From contig NC_034009.1 of assembly GCF_000346465.2 (NCBI RefSeq), positions 2,435,399-2,499,398 on the forward strand: a stretch of 64,000 nt of DNA. Reading direction: 5' to 3'. This DNA is from Prunus persica (taxonomy: Eukaryota; Streptophyta; Magnoliopsida; Rosales; Rosaceae). Shown piece after piece: positions 47,005-58,254 of the stretch (position 1 is the stretch's first letter; every line of letters starts with the position of its first letter). The notes under the pieces are model-generated. The model had not been told where the DNA came from. It made no database searches and saw only the letters and a list, made by a program, of their open reading frames with translations. The translations under genes and the position numbers were made by a program.

Positions 47005-47942
47005 ACTTGGAGGCATAGGAGCAACTGCAATGAACAAATGGTGTCTACCAAATAACTTGGCATGAAAATATTGCTTCATACAAAATACTAAGTTGATTGT
47101 TTGTTCATGCCTGATGCAGGACATAAGTCAAAGTTATAAAGTTAGATAATTGTATTTATGGTTATATTACATTGGTTGTTAATAATCTGTTGTGAAATAT
47201 TATGGCTTTCCAATAAAAGTTGCAAAGGTTTTCAGCTCTTTTTACAAACTTCCATATAATCTCTCTGTTGTGGTTGGATAAAAACCTTCATGCACTGGTA
47301 AAATCATTGCCAACAAAAGCAGAATTTTTTTTCTTTAACTAGGATATATAATCAACTGATTCTGAGCACTATTTGTTTATACCTGTTTATAAAATACGAA
47401 TATGAGTGCTTTACTACCATGGCCGTATACAGAAGTTGAAATGTCTAATATTATCTGTCTGTAGTCTGAACTGTATATAGCCCAAATGAATATATTAATG
47501 TGAAAAACACAACTCTGCCTATATATTATAAACTATTTTTGCTCTGATTCAAGTTTGAACAAATTAATTTTAGTCAGTTACTTACTAGGGAATATTTGAG
47601 CCTTTTTTGCCTTTGCCTGGACTATTCAAAAGCATATTCAGTCACTTTTATCAAAGTAGGCTACAAGAATCTGGACCAAAAATAAAAGCTAGATGTTTAC
47701 CAAGTGATGAAACGTTAATTGTCCAAGTGGTGGCTAACAGTGCGTAGTGTCTTGAGATGTGTTATTTAGTTTTGAATCATAAAGTACATCTAGTTTTGTT
47801 CATTGAAAATTAAATCAGAGAATGAAATTTGCAAAAATGCTGTTTTTCTTCCCATTTCACTAATTGCAAAGTGATCTTCTTTGCTAAAAGATACACTTCT
47901 GATCTGATATCCACTACAACATTAAGCTTAGCAGCAACCAAG
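47005..47942. other. Spacer between dioxygenase copies 1 and 2
   Basis: The 3' flank of copy 1, including GCAAAGGTTTTCAGCTC (about 47222), which is also found around the copia insertion site downstream of copy 2. This shows that the duplicated unit includes the 3' flank. No ORF or element recognised in the rest. Confidence 0.5.
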
Positions 47943-48205
47943 ATGGCAGCTACCAATACAAATGAGGTTCCAACCAATTATGACAGAAAAAAGTGAACTA
48001 AAAGCTTTTGATGACACCAAGGAAGGTGTTAAAGGCCTTGTTGATGCTGGGATAACTGAGGTTCCCAGAAGGCCTTGAGTTCGATAGTCCAACCAAACGC
48101 GAAGAGATTTTTACAAAAGTTGGAGAGGCATCACAGACTTGGGGATTTTTTCAAATTGTCAATCATGGAATACCTATTGATGTTTTGGAGGAGATAAAGG
48201 TCTTG

Positions 48206-48807
48206 TGAATTGGCTCACCATTGATGCAGGATGAAGGAAGAGGAACTAAGGGGCTGCAAGAAGAGGAGCAAGAGAAGGACGGTCGTTTTTGGCCGACAGC
48301 AGTGAAGTCGCGTCAATTAGTCCGCGCACTGTTTGGTGTGTTTGACTTGGTTTTCCCTATTATTTTGGGATTTTCTAGCATAATTTAATACGATTTTGGT
48401 TTCCAATTCTTAATTAACTTATAGCAAAAGTCTTATGCATTATAAACAGGACTTTAGGGTTAGATTAAAATAGGAAGAGAGGAAAATTCAAGAGTGAATT
48501 TTCAAGGGAGAAACACAAGACATAATTCAAGGGTTTATTGAGTGTTTATAAGGGCATCAAGGATTTGAGTCAGGGTGAGAGAAAAGAGAGCTAGGGTTTT
48601 TATGAGAACTAAGGGGGTTTAAGCTGTAACTAAACTTGTTCTTACATAATAGTGAAATTCTCTGGTGGATCACTAAGAGGATGTAGGCATGAGGCCGAAC
48701 CTCTATAAATCTTTGTGTTATTGTGTGTTTGCTTTCTCTCTTCAGTGTGCGTGTATTTTATTCTTAGAGGGGTTTATGTGTGTGCCGTCACATAGTCCAT
48801 CAACGAC
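48206..48807 (+). mobile_element. Solo-LTR-like insertion in dioxygenase copy 2
   Basis: 602 bp, starting TGAATTGGCTCACC, flanked by the 9-bp direct repeat AAGGTCTTG (48197-48205 and 48808-48816). The interior looks like a plant copia LTR: CATTATAAACAGGAC as a possible promoter, and AGTGAAATTCTCTGGTGG...GATGTAGGC...GCCGAACC...AAATCTTTGTGTT, a word order I know from U5 regions. A 9-bp repeat is long for an LTR retrotransposon TSD, so the exact ends are uncertain. Confidence 0.55.
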
Positions 48808-49005
48808 AAGGTCTTGAAATGTTTCTGCACAACAAAAGGATAAGGTACGTACGTGGGTCTATGAGCAAGACACCATGCGAAGAAATAGTTTTACACTCGT
48901 GATCACTTCAAACCTGTGGTCTACAATAGCAACTTCGATCTACTATGAGCACCAGCGACTAATTGGAGGGATACTTATGTGCTACAAGTTTACACTCCTA
49001 ATCCC

Positions 49006-49777
49006 TATGTTGCACAGACACGGACACGGCGACACGAATATGTGATACGGGGGCACCTCAAAAGAATATCTTCAAAGTATAGCCGCATGGCTGTACTCTG
49101 AAAAATAGAATATTTTAAAAGTCCAGCTACGCGGCTATACCCTTTAACTAACTCTTTTTTTTTTTTAAAAAAAATTACTTTGATTAGTAGTTATGTTTTT
49201 ACTTAGTAAATATTAAAGGAAAAAGAAAAAAGAAAAAATGAATTATTATTTATTAAGTAATATAATTCACGAAGTTAATTAAAAAAAATAATTATTCACT
49301 AAATAAATAATAAGTAAAATATAATTACTAATTTAACTAATTGAATAAGGCAGATATATTATTTAAATAAAATAAAATAAAAAACCTCTCTCGATGAAAT
49401 TTCGTCGGGAGAAACCTAATCCGGCAAATATTTACCAACTTGTGCAGATGAAATTTCGTCAGGAGAAGTGTTTATTTATTTATTTTAAAATTTTAAAATA
49501 TAAAATTAGTTTCTTTACTTTTGTTTTTGGCCAACTTCTTTAATTTAATATATGTAATTAAGTAATATCTTATCTTTTTTGAATTACTTTAAATAGTAAC
49601 TATGTTTTAATTATTATTTCTTTAGTGAATATTTAAATATGTTACCTATTTCATAAATTACTCAATAAATAGTAATTAATTATTTTAAATTATTTTGTGC
49701 AATTTTCAAACTTAATTTCATTCAAAGGATATGTAAAAAACTTACTGTACAAATTGCTTATTTTCTTGCAAAAACTT
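49006..49777. other. AT-rich insertion in dioxygenase copy 2, unidentified
   Basis: Replaces intron 1 and the first half of exon 2. It includes ACAGACACGGACACGGCGACACG, the near-palindrome AGTATAGCCGCATGGCTGTACT (about 49077-49098), and two copies of a GATGAAATTTCGTC near-palindrome (about 49396 and 49449). No ORF. Possibly the remains of a DNA transposon with GACGAAATTTCGTC-type motifs. Confidence 0.4.
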
Positions 49778-50748
49778 CTGCAAGATCATATTGGTGGTCT
49801 TCAAGTTCTTCATCAGAACAAGTGGATTGATGTACTTCCTGTGCCTGGGGCTCTAGTGGTTAACATTGGAGATCTTCTACAGGCAAGTATAACTATAATT
49901 CTTATTCCTATATTCGCCCAAAAAAAAAAAAAATCTTATTCCTATTTTATATTTTGTAGGAGATACAGTTGGGTTTTTTTTTAAATTAAAAAGGTACTAT
50001 TACATTGTGATTGCACACATTTATTAGGTTGTCAAGAATGTGAGGAAAACTTTTATATACCAGGATATATCCCGGGATAGGGAATTTTTACATATATTTT
50101 ATAATTTCTTATTGTTTAAAATTTGAGAAAAGTTTCGGCAGTGTAGTAGCATGGCCCCATTTTAGTTTTCGCATAGGGCTTCCGACCATCCCTCTGTTGT
50201 AGTATAGTCATTGAATTCTTCAATTTAGTTTCCTAGTTTGGGTTTTCTGATATTGAATTCTTTTGGACTTTCAGCTTATATCAAATGATAGATTCAGGAG
50301 TGTAGAACACAGAGTATTGGCAAATCGTGCCGGTCCAAGAGTATCCGTTGTGAGTTTCTTTAACACAGGTTTTTAAGCATTGCCACAAATCTATGCACCC
50401 ATGAAGGAGTTGCTCTCAGAAGACAATCTTCCAAAATGCAGGGAGACAACTGTGAAGGACTATAATGCTCACTTCCATAACAAAGGCCTTGATGGAACCT
50501 CTGCCTTGACTCATTTCAAGCTCTGAACTTGGAGGCATAGGAGCAACTCCAATGAACAAATGGTGTCTACCAAATAACTTGGCATGAAAATATCGCTTCA
50601 TACACAATACTAAGTTGATTGTTTGTTCATGCCTGATGCAGGACATAAAGTCAAAGTTATAAAGTTAGATACTTGTATGGTTATAGTACATTGGTTGTTT
50701 ATAATCTGTTGTGAGATATTATGGCTTTCCAATAATAGTTGCAAAGGT

Positions 50749-51152
50749 TGATAGAATTCATAGTTTGTGAGTCTGTATTTTGGATGTGTTTGGGAGAGAG
50801 TGAATGAGAGAAACGTTGCTCTCTCAAAACAGAAGAAGAAATTGGAAGAGTGAAGGCAGCTGCTCATTCATTACCAGCTGCCAAGAATATAACCGTTGAG
50901 GAGAGAGAAGAGAGATTCTTCTCTAACTGCCTCAATACAAGATTTAATCCTAGCCCTTGAAATTATCATCCTATAAGATGATTACACTTGTCTCAATCTA
51001 ATACCTCTCTTAAAGAGCCACTTGGACTCTAATCCAATGGTCCTTATTACAAGCAGCAGAAAAATGAAAAATTAAAAAAAAACTAAACACAGAAACATTT
51101 AAATGAGATGGGATTAGGCGGCAAACTCAGCTCAAAGGGTTACACATCAACA
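50749..51152 (-). repeat. 3' LTR of the copia element
   Basis: 404 bp, TG...CA ends in plus orientation. The pol reading frame of the element ends 13 bp inside it (stop at 51140-51142). Confidence 0.95.
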
Positions 51153-54100
51153 CTCCCTTCTAACCCTTTGACTGATTTAACTCCAAGCAAATCTCTGAGA
51201 TGCACAAAACGATCCTTGGATAAAGCCTTGGTTAGGATATCTGCAATTTGATCTTCAGATTTGCAGTAGATTAGCTCAATCTCCTTTGCTTGGATAGCTT
51301 CTCGGATGAAATGAAATTTCCTGCTTATGTGCCTGGATTTCTGATGAAAGACAGGATTCTTTGCCATTGCTATGGCAGAGGTGTTGTCACACAGAATTGG
51401 TGTGCCTTCCACTTGCTCCTCTCCAAAATCCTCAAGTATAAACCTTAGCCATTTAGCTTGTGATGTTGCTTCAGCAGCACTCACATATTCTGCTTCAGCT
51501 GTAGACAGAGCTACTGTATTCTGTTTGATTGAGGCCCATGAAAACATGCCAGATCCCAGAGTAAACACATATCCTGAGGTACTTCTTCTGTCATCCTCAC
51601 TGCCTGCCCAGTCACTGTCACAGTAGCCTATTAAGGTAGCTGCCTTGCCCTTTTTAAACTCAACTCCATAATCCAGTGTGCCTTGAACATATCTCAACAC
51701 CCTTTTGGCTGTTCCTATGTGTTTCTTAGTGGGATTATGCATGAATCTGGCAAGCAAACTAGAGGCAAACATTATGTCTGGTCTAGTAGCTGTCAGATAT
51801 AGCAGACTGCCTACAATCTGCCTATATTCACTCTCATCTGCCATTTCACTTCCATCTTCTTTGCACAGCCTTTCATTTGCAACCAAGGGGGTTGCCACAG
51901 ACTTACAGCCTTTTAAACCAAACTTCTCAATCACTTTCATTGCATACTTCTTCTGATGAAGAAATATGTATTTCTCAGTCTGTACAACTCCCATGCCAAG
52001 AAAATGATAGAGCAGCCCGAGATCAGTCATCTCATAATGCCTCATCATGTCATTTTTGAATTCTTCAAGCATTTTTACACAACTTCCAGTATAGACAATG
52101 TCATCCACATAAAGAGAGACAATGAGAATACCTGAGCCTTCATCAATTTTAATGTAAAGTGTAGCTTCACTTGGACTTTTCTGAAATCCTGCCTTGTTGA
52201 AGTAGGAATCTATCTCATCATACCATGCCCTTGGGGCTTGTTTTAATCCATACAAGGCCTTGTTCAGCTTATACACTTTGATTTCTTCATTCTTTTTCAC
52301 AAAACCCTGTGGCTGCTCCACATATACTTCTTCTTTTAGAACTCCATTCAGAAATGCAGACTTGACATCCAGTTGGTATAAATGCCATTCCTTCTGTGCA
52401 GCCAGGGCTATCAAAGTCCTAATGGTATCTAACCTTGCCACTGGGGCAAAAGTCTCATTGTAATCGATTCCAGGTTTTTGTGAGTAGCCTTTAGCTACTA
52501 ATCGAGCCTTATTCTTCTGTACAGTGCCATCTAGATTAAGCTTGGTCTTATAGACCCATTTGACACCAATGACTGGTTTGTTAAAGAGTCTTTCCACAAG
52601 CTGCCAAGTGTTATTCTTCTCAATCATTTCTAACTCAGCTTCCATTGCCTTTCTCCAAGACTCATCTAGATCAGCTTCTTCAAAATTCTCAGGCTCCATA
52701 ATGCACATATTACACTGAGCCATAATGTCATTAATGCTCTTCCATTTCTTTGGTGTATGATCAATAGCTTGAGAACTTCCTTCAATGCTTTCATCCTGCA
52801 GAGTAGTATCTACATCTGCTTGTGTTTGTGTATCCAAGCTTTGACTTGGTTCTTCTAGTGCTATGACTTCTTCATGTATTTGCAATGGTGCATCCAAGTC
52901 TGGATTTAGAGCATAGTCTTGATTTCCAGTAGGCACAAGCACTGTCATTTCTCCTTCTCTAGCATTCTCCCATTTCCATAAGCCTTTCTCATCAAATTTC
53001 ACATCCCTTGACAGAATAATCTTCCTATTGCTTGGATCAAACAGTCTATATCCCTTTTCACAAAGACCATAGCCTACAAAAATACACTTGTGACTATTTT
53101 CTTCAAGCTTATGCCTTAATGCAGAAGGAATAAGCACATGACAAGGGGATCCAAATATCTTTAAATGCGCAACCCCTGGTTTTCTGCCAGTATAGGCCTC
53201 AAATGGTGTTACTTTATTGAGAGCCTTGGTAGGACATCTATTCAGCAAATAGACTGCAGTATTTACAGCCTCTGCCCAAAACTCATAAGGGATACCTTTT
53301 CTCATGCAGCATTGACTTAGCCATTTCAACCACTGTTCTATTCTTCCTCTCAGCTACTCCATTCTGCTGAGGGGAGTAAGCCACTGTTAATTGCCTTTGA
53401 ATGCCAGATTCTTCACAGAAACTGTTAAACTCTCCTGACAAGAATTCTCCACCCCTGTCACTTCTCAAACTCTTTATCTTGAACCCACTTTGCAGCTCAG
53501 CCATAGCTTTGAATTTCATGAAACACTCCAATGCACTTGATTTGTTTCTAATGAAATACACCCAAGACATCCTAATGAAATACACCCAAGACATCCTAGT
53601 GTGATCATCTGTAAACAGGAGAAAATACCTGTTTCCAGAGAGAGATTCTGTTTTCATTGGTCCACAGATGTTTGTGTGAACCAATTCCAAAGGATTTGAA
53701 GCTCTCTAAGTGGATTCCAAAGGGAAAGAATCCCTATGCTGCTTTCCTTGCATACATCCATCACACACCACTGACATTTGCTCCAAGTGAGGTAATCCAT
53801 GAACCATCCCTTGATTCTCAAGCAGCTTCATACTTCTTTCATTTAAATGCCCAAATCTCTTATGCCATGTCTGCAAGCAATGTGTGACACTTGCTTTTAG
53901 AACCAACTCACTGGCAGGCATCATTGTCAATGGAAAGCATCTGTTGTTTGTCATTTGCACCTTCACAATCAGATTCTCTAGTGACTGATCATCATAGATT
54001 CTCACCATACTCTCTCCAAACACAAGATGGTAGCCATGTTCCATCATTTGCCCAACACTGAGCAAATTTTCTTCAAGACCAGGTACAAGCATTACTTCAT

Positions 54101-55301
54101 GAATGTGCTTCTTACCAAACTTGGTTTTTATCACCAAAGTTCCTTTTCCAGTAACTGAAACCACTTCTCCAGTCCCCATCTTCACCTTAGAAGTCAAATC
54201 CCTTTGAACATTTACTAACAGTCCCTCATCTCCTGTCATGTGATTACTACACCCACTGTCTATGTACCAAGAGTGATTGACCTTTACATCTGTTGCAGCA
54301 TTACAGACATAGAATAGAGTACCAGTTTCTTCCATCTCATTTGCATAATTCACCCTATGTGCATTCCTATTTCCATTGCAATCTCGGACCATATGTCCAA
54401 ATTTTCCACATCCATGACATTTAGGCTTGCCTTCATACCAGCATTTGCCATAATGTAACTTCTCACAATGCTTACAAGCTGCTATGTTTCCATCATTAGG
54501 CTTCCAATGTTTTTGAAAACTTTGATTTCCAGAAGCACTTTTCTGAAAACTTTGATTTTCAGAAAAACTCTCATTCTTAGGCTTCTTTTCTTCAACATTC
54601 AGACTAGCAAAAGCCCTTTCTGAAGAGTTCTCAGTGTGCCTATCCAATCTGAGCTCAAAGCTTTTCAAGGAGGCAACCACTTCTTGAACTTCCAGAGTTT
54701 CCAGATCCTTAGAGTGCTCTATCACAGAGCATATAGGGTCATACGACTTAGGCAGACTAAACAATAATTTCTGCACAGTTCTCTCCCTAGATAACTCCTC
54801 ACCATAACTCTTCATTTGATTCAACAGATCAAACAATCTAACCAGATAAACAGATAAAGATTCACTATCCTTCATGCGAGTATATTCAAATTCCCTACGC
54901 AACCCTTGCAATTTGACATTTCGTACCTGTTTGTCTCCTCTGAATTCCAGTTTCAGAATATCCCAAGCTCCCTTCGAGGTCTCCTCATTCACAATCCTTG
55001 GAAATAGCTGATCTGAAATTGCACTTTGGATCAATCCAAGTGCACGAGCATCCTTCATTAGAATCTGAGCCACCATGGACTTCTCAGTATCTGCAACCTC
55101 TTCTTTTTCCCTCTTCATGTCTGAGTTATTTAACCCATTTTCGACAAGATCCCACAGACAATGCGATTTCAGAATAGTCTTCATTCGAATACTCCAGAAT
55201 TCGTAGTTTTCTCCATTGAAAACTGGTGTTCGAAGCTCAGCTGCTCCAGATCCTGCCATATGAGACACCTGGATGCAAGAACTCACTCCTTCGATCTCCA
55301 A
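51140..55301 (-). pseudogene. Copia Gag-Pol polyprotein, broken
   Basis: Gag part (from 55301): ELRTPVFNGENYEFW start, CCHC zinc knuckle CHGCGKFGHMVRDC, protease motif WYIDSGCSNHMTGD, and pre-integrase HKRFGHLNE. It stops at an in-frame TAG (53706-53708) where flanking sequence continues in the same frame to the integrase (from 53690). The integrase has HTN where the family has His-Thr/Ser-Asp (first catalytic Asp replaced by Asn), and an in-frame 8-residue duplication (MSWVYFIR twice, about 53545-53600). A +1 shift in an A-run at about 53300 separates it from the RT/RNase H frame (51140-53329), which holds [11 protein letters not shown], the catalytic YVDD and [13 protein letters not shown]. 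At least four lesions; RT itself looks intact. Confidence 0.93.
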
Positions 55302-55389
55302 ATCAGCTCAACGATAGCTCAGAACGAGCTCGATTTTCTGTTCACAGATCACGCCCAGCTCAAAACAAACGAACCTGGCTCTGAGGCCA

Positions 55390-55794
55390 TGATAGAATTC
55401 ATAGTTTGTGAGTCTGTATTTTGGATGTGTTTGGGAGAGAGTGAATGAGAGAAACGTTGCTCTCTCAAAACAGAAGAAGAAATTGGAAGAGTGAAGGCTG
55501 CTGCTCGTTCATTACCAGCTGCCAAGAATATAACCGTTGAGGAGAGAGAAGAGAGATTCTTCTCTAACTGCCTCAATACAAGATTTAGTCCTAGCCCTTG
55601 AAATTATCATCCTATAAGATGATTACACTTGTCTCAATCTAATACCTCTCTTAAAGAGCCACTTGGACTCTAATCCAATGGTCCTTATTACAAGCAGCAG
55701 AAAAACGAAAAATTAAAAAAAAAACTAAACTCAGAAACATTTAAATGAGATGGGATTAGGCGGCAAACACAGCTCAAAGGGTTACACATCAACA
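55390..55794 (-). repeat. 5' LTR of the copia element
   Basis: 405 bp, about 98% identical to 50749-51152. Followed directly by the TSD AAGGT (55795-55799) and by flank sequence continuous with that left of the element. Confidence 0.95.
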
Positions 55795-55799
55795 AAGGT

Positions 55800-56268
55800 T
55801 TTCAGCTCTTTTTACAAACTTCCTTAAAATCTCTTTCTTTTGGATATAAACCTTCATGCTTGCCAACTAAAGCAGAATCTTTTTTCTTTAACAAAACCAG
55901 AATTCTCAGCATTATTTGTCTATGCCTGTTTATAATATACGAATACGAGTGCTTTACTACTATTGACCAACTTGAAGTCTTTGAATTTTTTGTTTTGTTT
56001 TTTTGTTGATACAACGATAGGCTACTCTAAAGGGCGGGGGGCTCAAGCACCAATGTGCACACATAGGGTTTCGAAATTGTATAATATTATCTGTCTGTAC
56101 TTTGAATTGTCAACCCAAAATGAATATAGTAATGTGAAAAAAACAACTCTGCTAATATATTATAAAGTACTTCGAATCATAATAATTTAAATTTGGCATT
56201 ATCCTTGGCCTATGGTCTTCGCAAAAATATTGTATCCACTAGAACATTAAGCTTTAGCAGCAACCAAG
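55800..56268. other. Spacer before dioxygenase copy 3
   Basis: Continuation of the 3' flank of dioxygenase copy 2 (TTTTCAGCTCTTTTTACAAA, as at about 47230), then promoter-side AT-rich sequence resembling that in front of copy 2. No gene seen. Confidence 0.5.
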
Positions 56269-58053
56269 ATGGTAGGTACCAATACAAATGAGGTTCCAAT
56301 CAATTATGAAAGAAAAAGTGAACTAAGAGCTTTTGATGACACCAAGGAAGGTGTTAATTAAAGGCCTTGTTGATGCTGGGATAACAGTGGTTCCTAGAAT
56401 TTTTCATCAACCACCAGATCAGTACTCCACCAACAACAACTTTGATTCAGAAGCCACCCAGTTTAGCGTTCCAGTCATAGACCTTGAAGGCCTTGAGTTA
56501 AATAGACCAATGAAACGCAAGGAGATTGTTACAAAAGTTGGAGAGGCATCAGAGACTTGGGGATTTTTTCAAATTGTGAATCACGGAATACCTATTGGTG
56601 TTTTGGAGGAGATAAAGGATGGGGTACGTGGGTTTTATGAGCAAGACACTCAAGTGAAGAAACAGTTTTATACTCGAGATCACTTCAAACCTGTGGTCTA
56701 CAATAGCAACTTTGATCTACACAGAGCACCAGCGACTAATTGGAGGGATTCTTTTATGTGCTACATGGCTCCTAATCCTACTAAGCCAGAAGACATGCCA
56801 GAAGTATTCAGGTATGTGACATGGAAACTTATAATTCTCTGCTATCATTAGAAAATTTAAGATGGTATTAATTAATTTGATACAGATACGAACCACCCAT
56901 CTGGGTTTTATATATATGGGTAGACAGCATCACCAAACAAACATGCACCTAGCTAGCCCATGACAAGTGGTATTAGAGCAGGCCTAGTTCCTTATCTGTT
57001 ATGGCCTGTGACAAAGCTGTATCGTGTCCGGGAGGGGTAGAATGTCCCAAACAAGAATCCCATATTTTAAATAAGAATGAACTTAATCCAACGTTTATAC
57101 ATGAGTAAGTAGGTGACATCTGACAGTAGGCCATTTGCCTTTTCTAAACATAAATCAAAAGTCATTCAGCTCACCATTTTGGTTAAATGCCTGGCTCTAC
57201 AATTTTTAATTGAATCATATATATATGACAACTTCATGTGCTTTTCTGTGTTTCAACTTTTATAGAGACATACTTATTGAATACTCCAAGCAAGTAATGA
57301 AATTGGGGAAGTTGTTGTTCGAGTTGCTGTCGGAGGCTCTTGGGCTAAAGCCAAGTCACTTGAATGACATAGATTGTAGTTTAGGGCTTGTGCATGTAGG
57401 CCATTACTATCCCTCATGTCCCCAGCCAGAGTTAACTCTGGGGACAAGCAAGCACGCTGACAATGACTTTATCACAGTCCTTCTGCAAGATCATATTGGC
57501 GGTCTCCAGGTTCTTCATCAGAACAAGTGGATTGATGTACCTCCTGTTCCTGGGGCTCTAGTAGTTAACATTGGAGATCTTCTACAGGCGAGTACAACTA
57601 TTCTTCTTCTTCTTCATTGTTTTTTTCTTTAATTGAAAGGGAGATGTTATTTATACTTCTTAAAAGGGAGTAGGCTGTCGTAGTATATACTATTATTGTA
57701 CCTGAATATGTCTCAAATTCTTCCATCTGGTTTCCTACTTCGGGGTTTTTTTTCTTGTTCTTTTTAATTTTTTTAATGGTTGAGTTCTTTTGGGGTTGCA
57801 GCTTATATCAAATGAAAGATTCAAGAGCGTAGAGCACAGGGTACTAGCGAACCGTGTAGGTCCAAGAGTATCGGTTGCAAGTTTCTTTAGCACAGGTATG
57901 CTACCACTGGGGAGACTCTATGGACCTATCAAAGAACTATTATCAGAAGACAACCCCCCAAAGTACAGGGAGACAACCATAAGGGAATATAATGCCCACT
58001 TCATTGACAAAGGCCTTGATGGGACCTCAGCCTTGACTCATTTTGAGCTTTGA
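56269..58053 (+). pseudogene. 2-oxoglutarate/Fe(II) dioxygenase copy 3, N-terminal frameshift, possibly still expressed
   Basis: The ancestral start at 56269 (MVGTNTNEVPINYERKSE) runs only 30 codons. A 4-bp insertion (GTTAATTAAAGG where copy 1 has GTTAAAGG) gives a TAA at 56359-56361. Downstream everything is intact: exons to 56811, 57266-57588 and 57802-58053, with the iron triad ([18 protein letters not shown]) and PRVSV. An ATG at 56333 (MMTPRKVLIKGLVDAG) is out of frame with the ancestral start but in frame with the rest. It would give a protein shorter by about 20 residues lying before the DIOX_N fold. Intron 2 has a GC donor (CAG|GCGAGT). So it is either a pseudogene or a functional gene with a shifted start; the clean rest of the frame argues for recent damage or continued use. 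Confidence 0.85.
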
Positions 58054-58254
58054 ACTTGGAGATAGGGGAGCAGTACATCCCTGAACAAATATTTATCAGC
58101 CTCTTCTTTAAGTTTTCATAAAATCTCTCTGTTGTGGTTAGATAATAATGTTCATGCAGTTGTTAAATCATGTTTGCCAACAAAAGTGGATTGTTTGTAC
58201 ATGCCTGATGCAGGACATATGTCAAAGTATTTAACATACACTACTACAAAAAAG

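Larger units (their letters stand above)
47943..50525 (+). pseudogene. 2-oxoglutarate/Fe(II) dioxygenase copy 2, broken
   Basis: Starts MAATNTNEVPTNYDRKK then hits TGA because of one extra A. The segment between VPR and GLEF (about 30 codons) is deleted at about 48066. Homology continues to about 48200 ([20 protein letters not shown]), is interrupted by a 602-bp insertion (48206-48807), resumes at about 48845-49005, is interrupted again by AT-rich DNA, then resumes at about 49778 within exon 2 and runs through intron 2 (GC donor kept) to exon 3. Exon 3 has a further stop (NTGF-TAA, about 50371), and homology ends at the family stop (50523-50525). 49778-50525 is nearly identical to 46280-47004 of copy 1, intron included, whereas the 5' part is closer to copy 3. 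Cannot make an active enzyme. Confidence 0.9.
50749..55794 (-). mobile_element. Ty1/copia LTR retrotransposon, nearly complete but disabled
   Basis: 5,046 bp on the minus strand. LTRs at 55390-55794 (5', 405 bp) and 50749-51152 (3', 404 bp) both run TGATAGAATTC...CACATCAACA with about six substitutions and one indel between them. The 5-bp TSD AAGGT is at 50744-50748 and 55795-55799. Next to the 5' LTR the minus strand reads TGGCCTCAGAGCC, a two-mismatch version of the initiator-Met tRNA primer site. A purine tract (AGAAGGGAGTG) precedes the 3' LTR. Domain order Gag, protease, integrase, RT, RNase H is that of Ty1/copia (TNT1-94-like). It inserted in the 3' flank of dioxygenase copy 2, splitting a sequence that remains whole at 47222. 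Confidence 0.97.
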
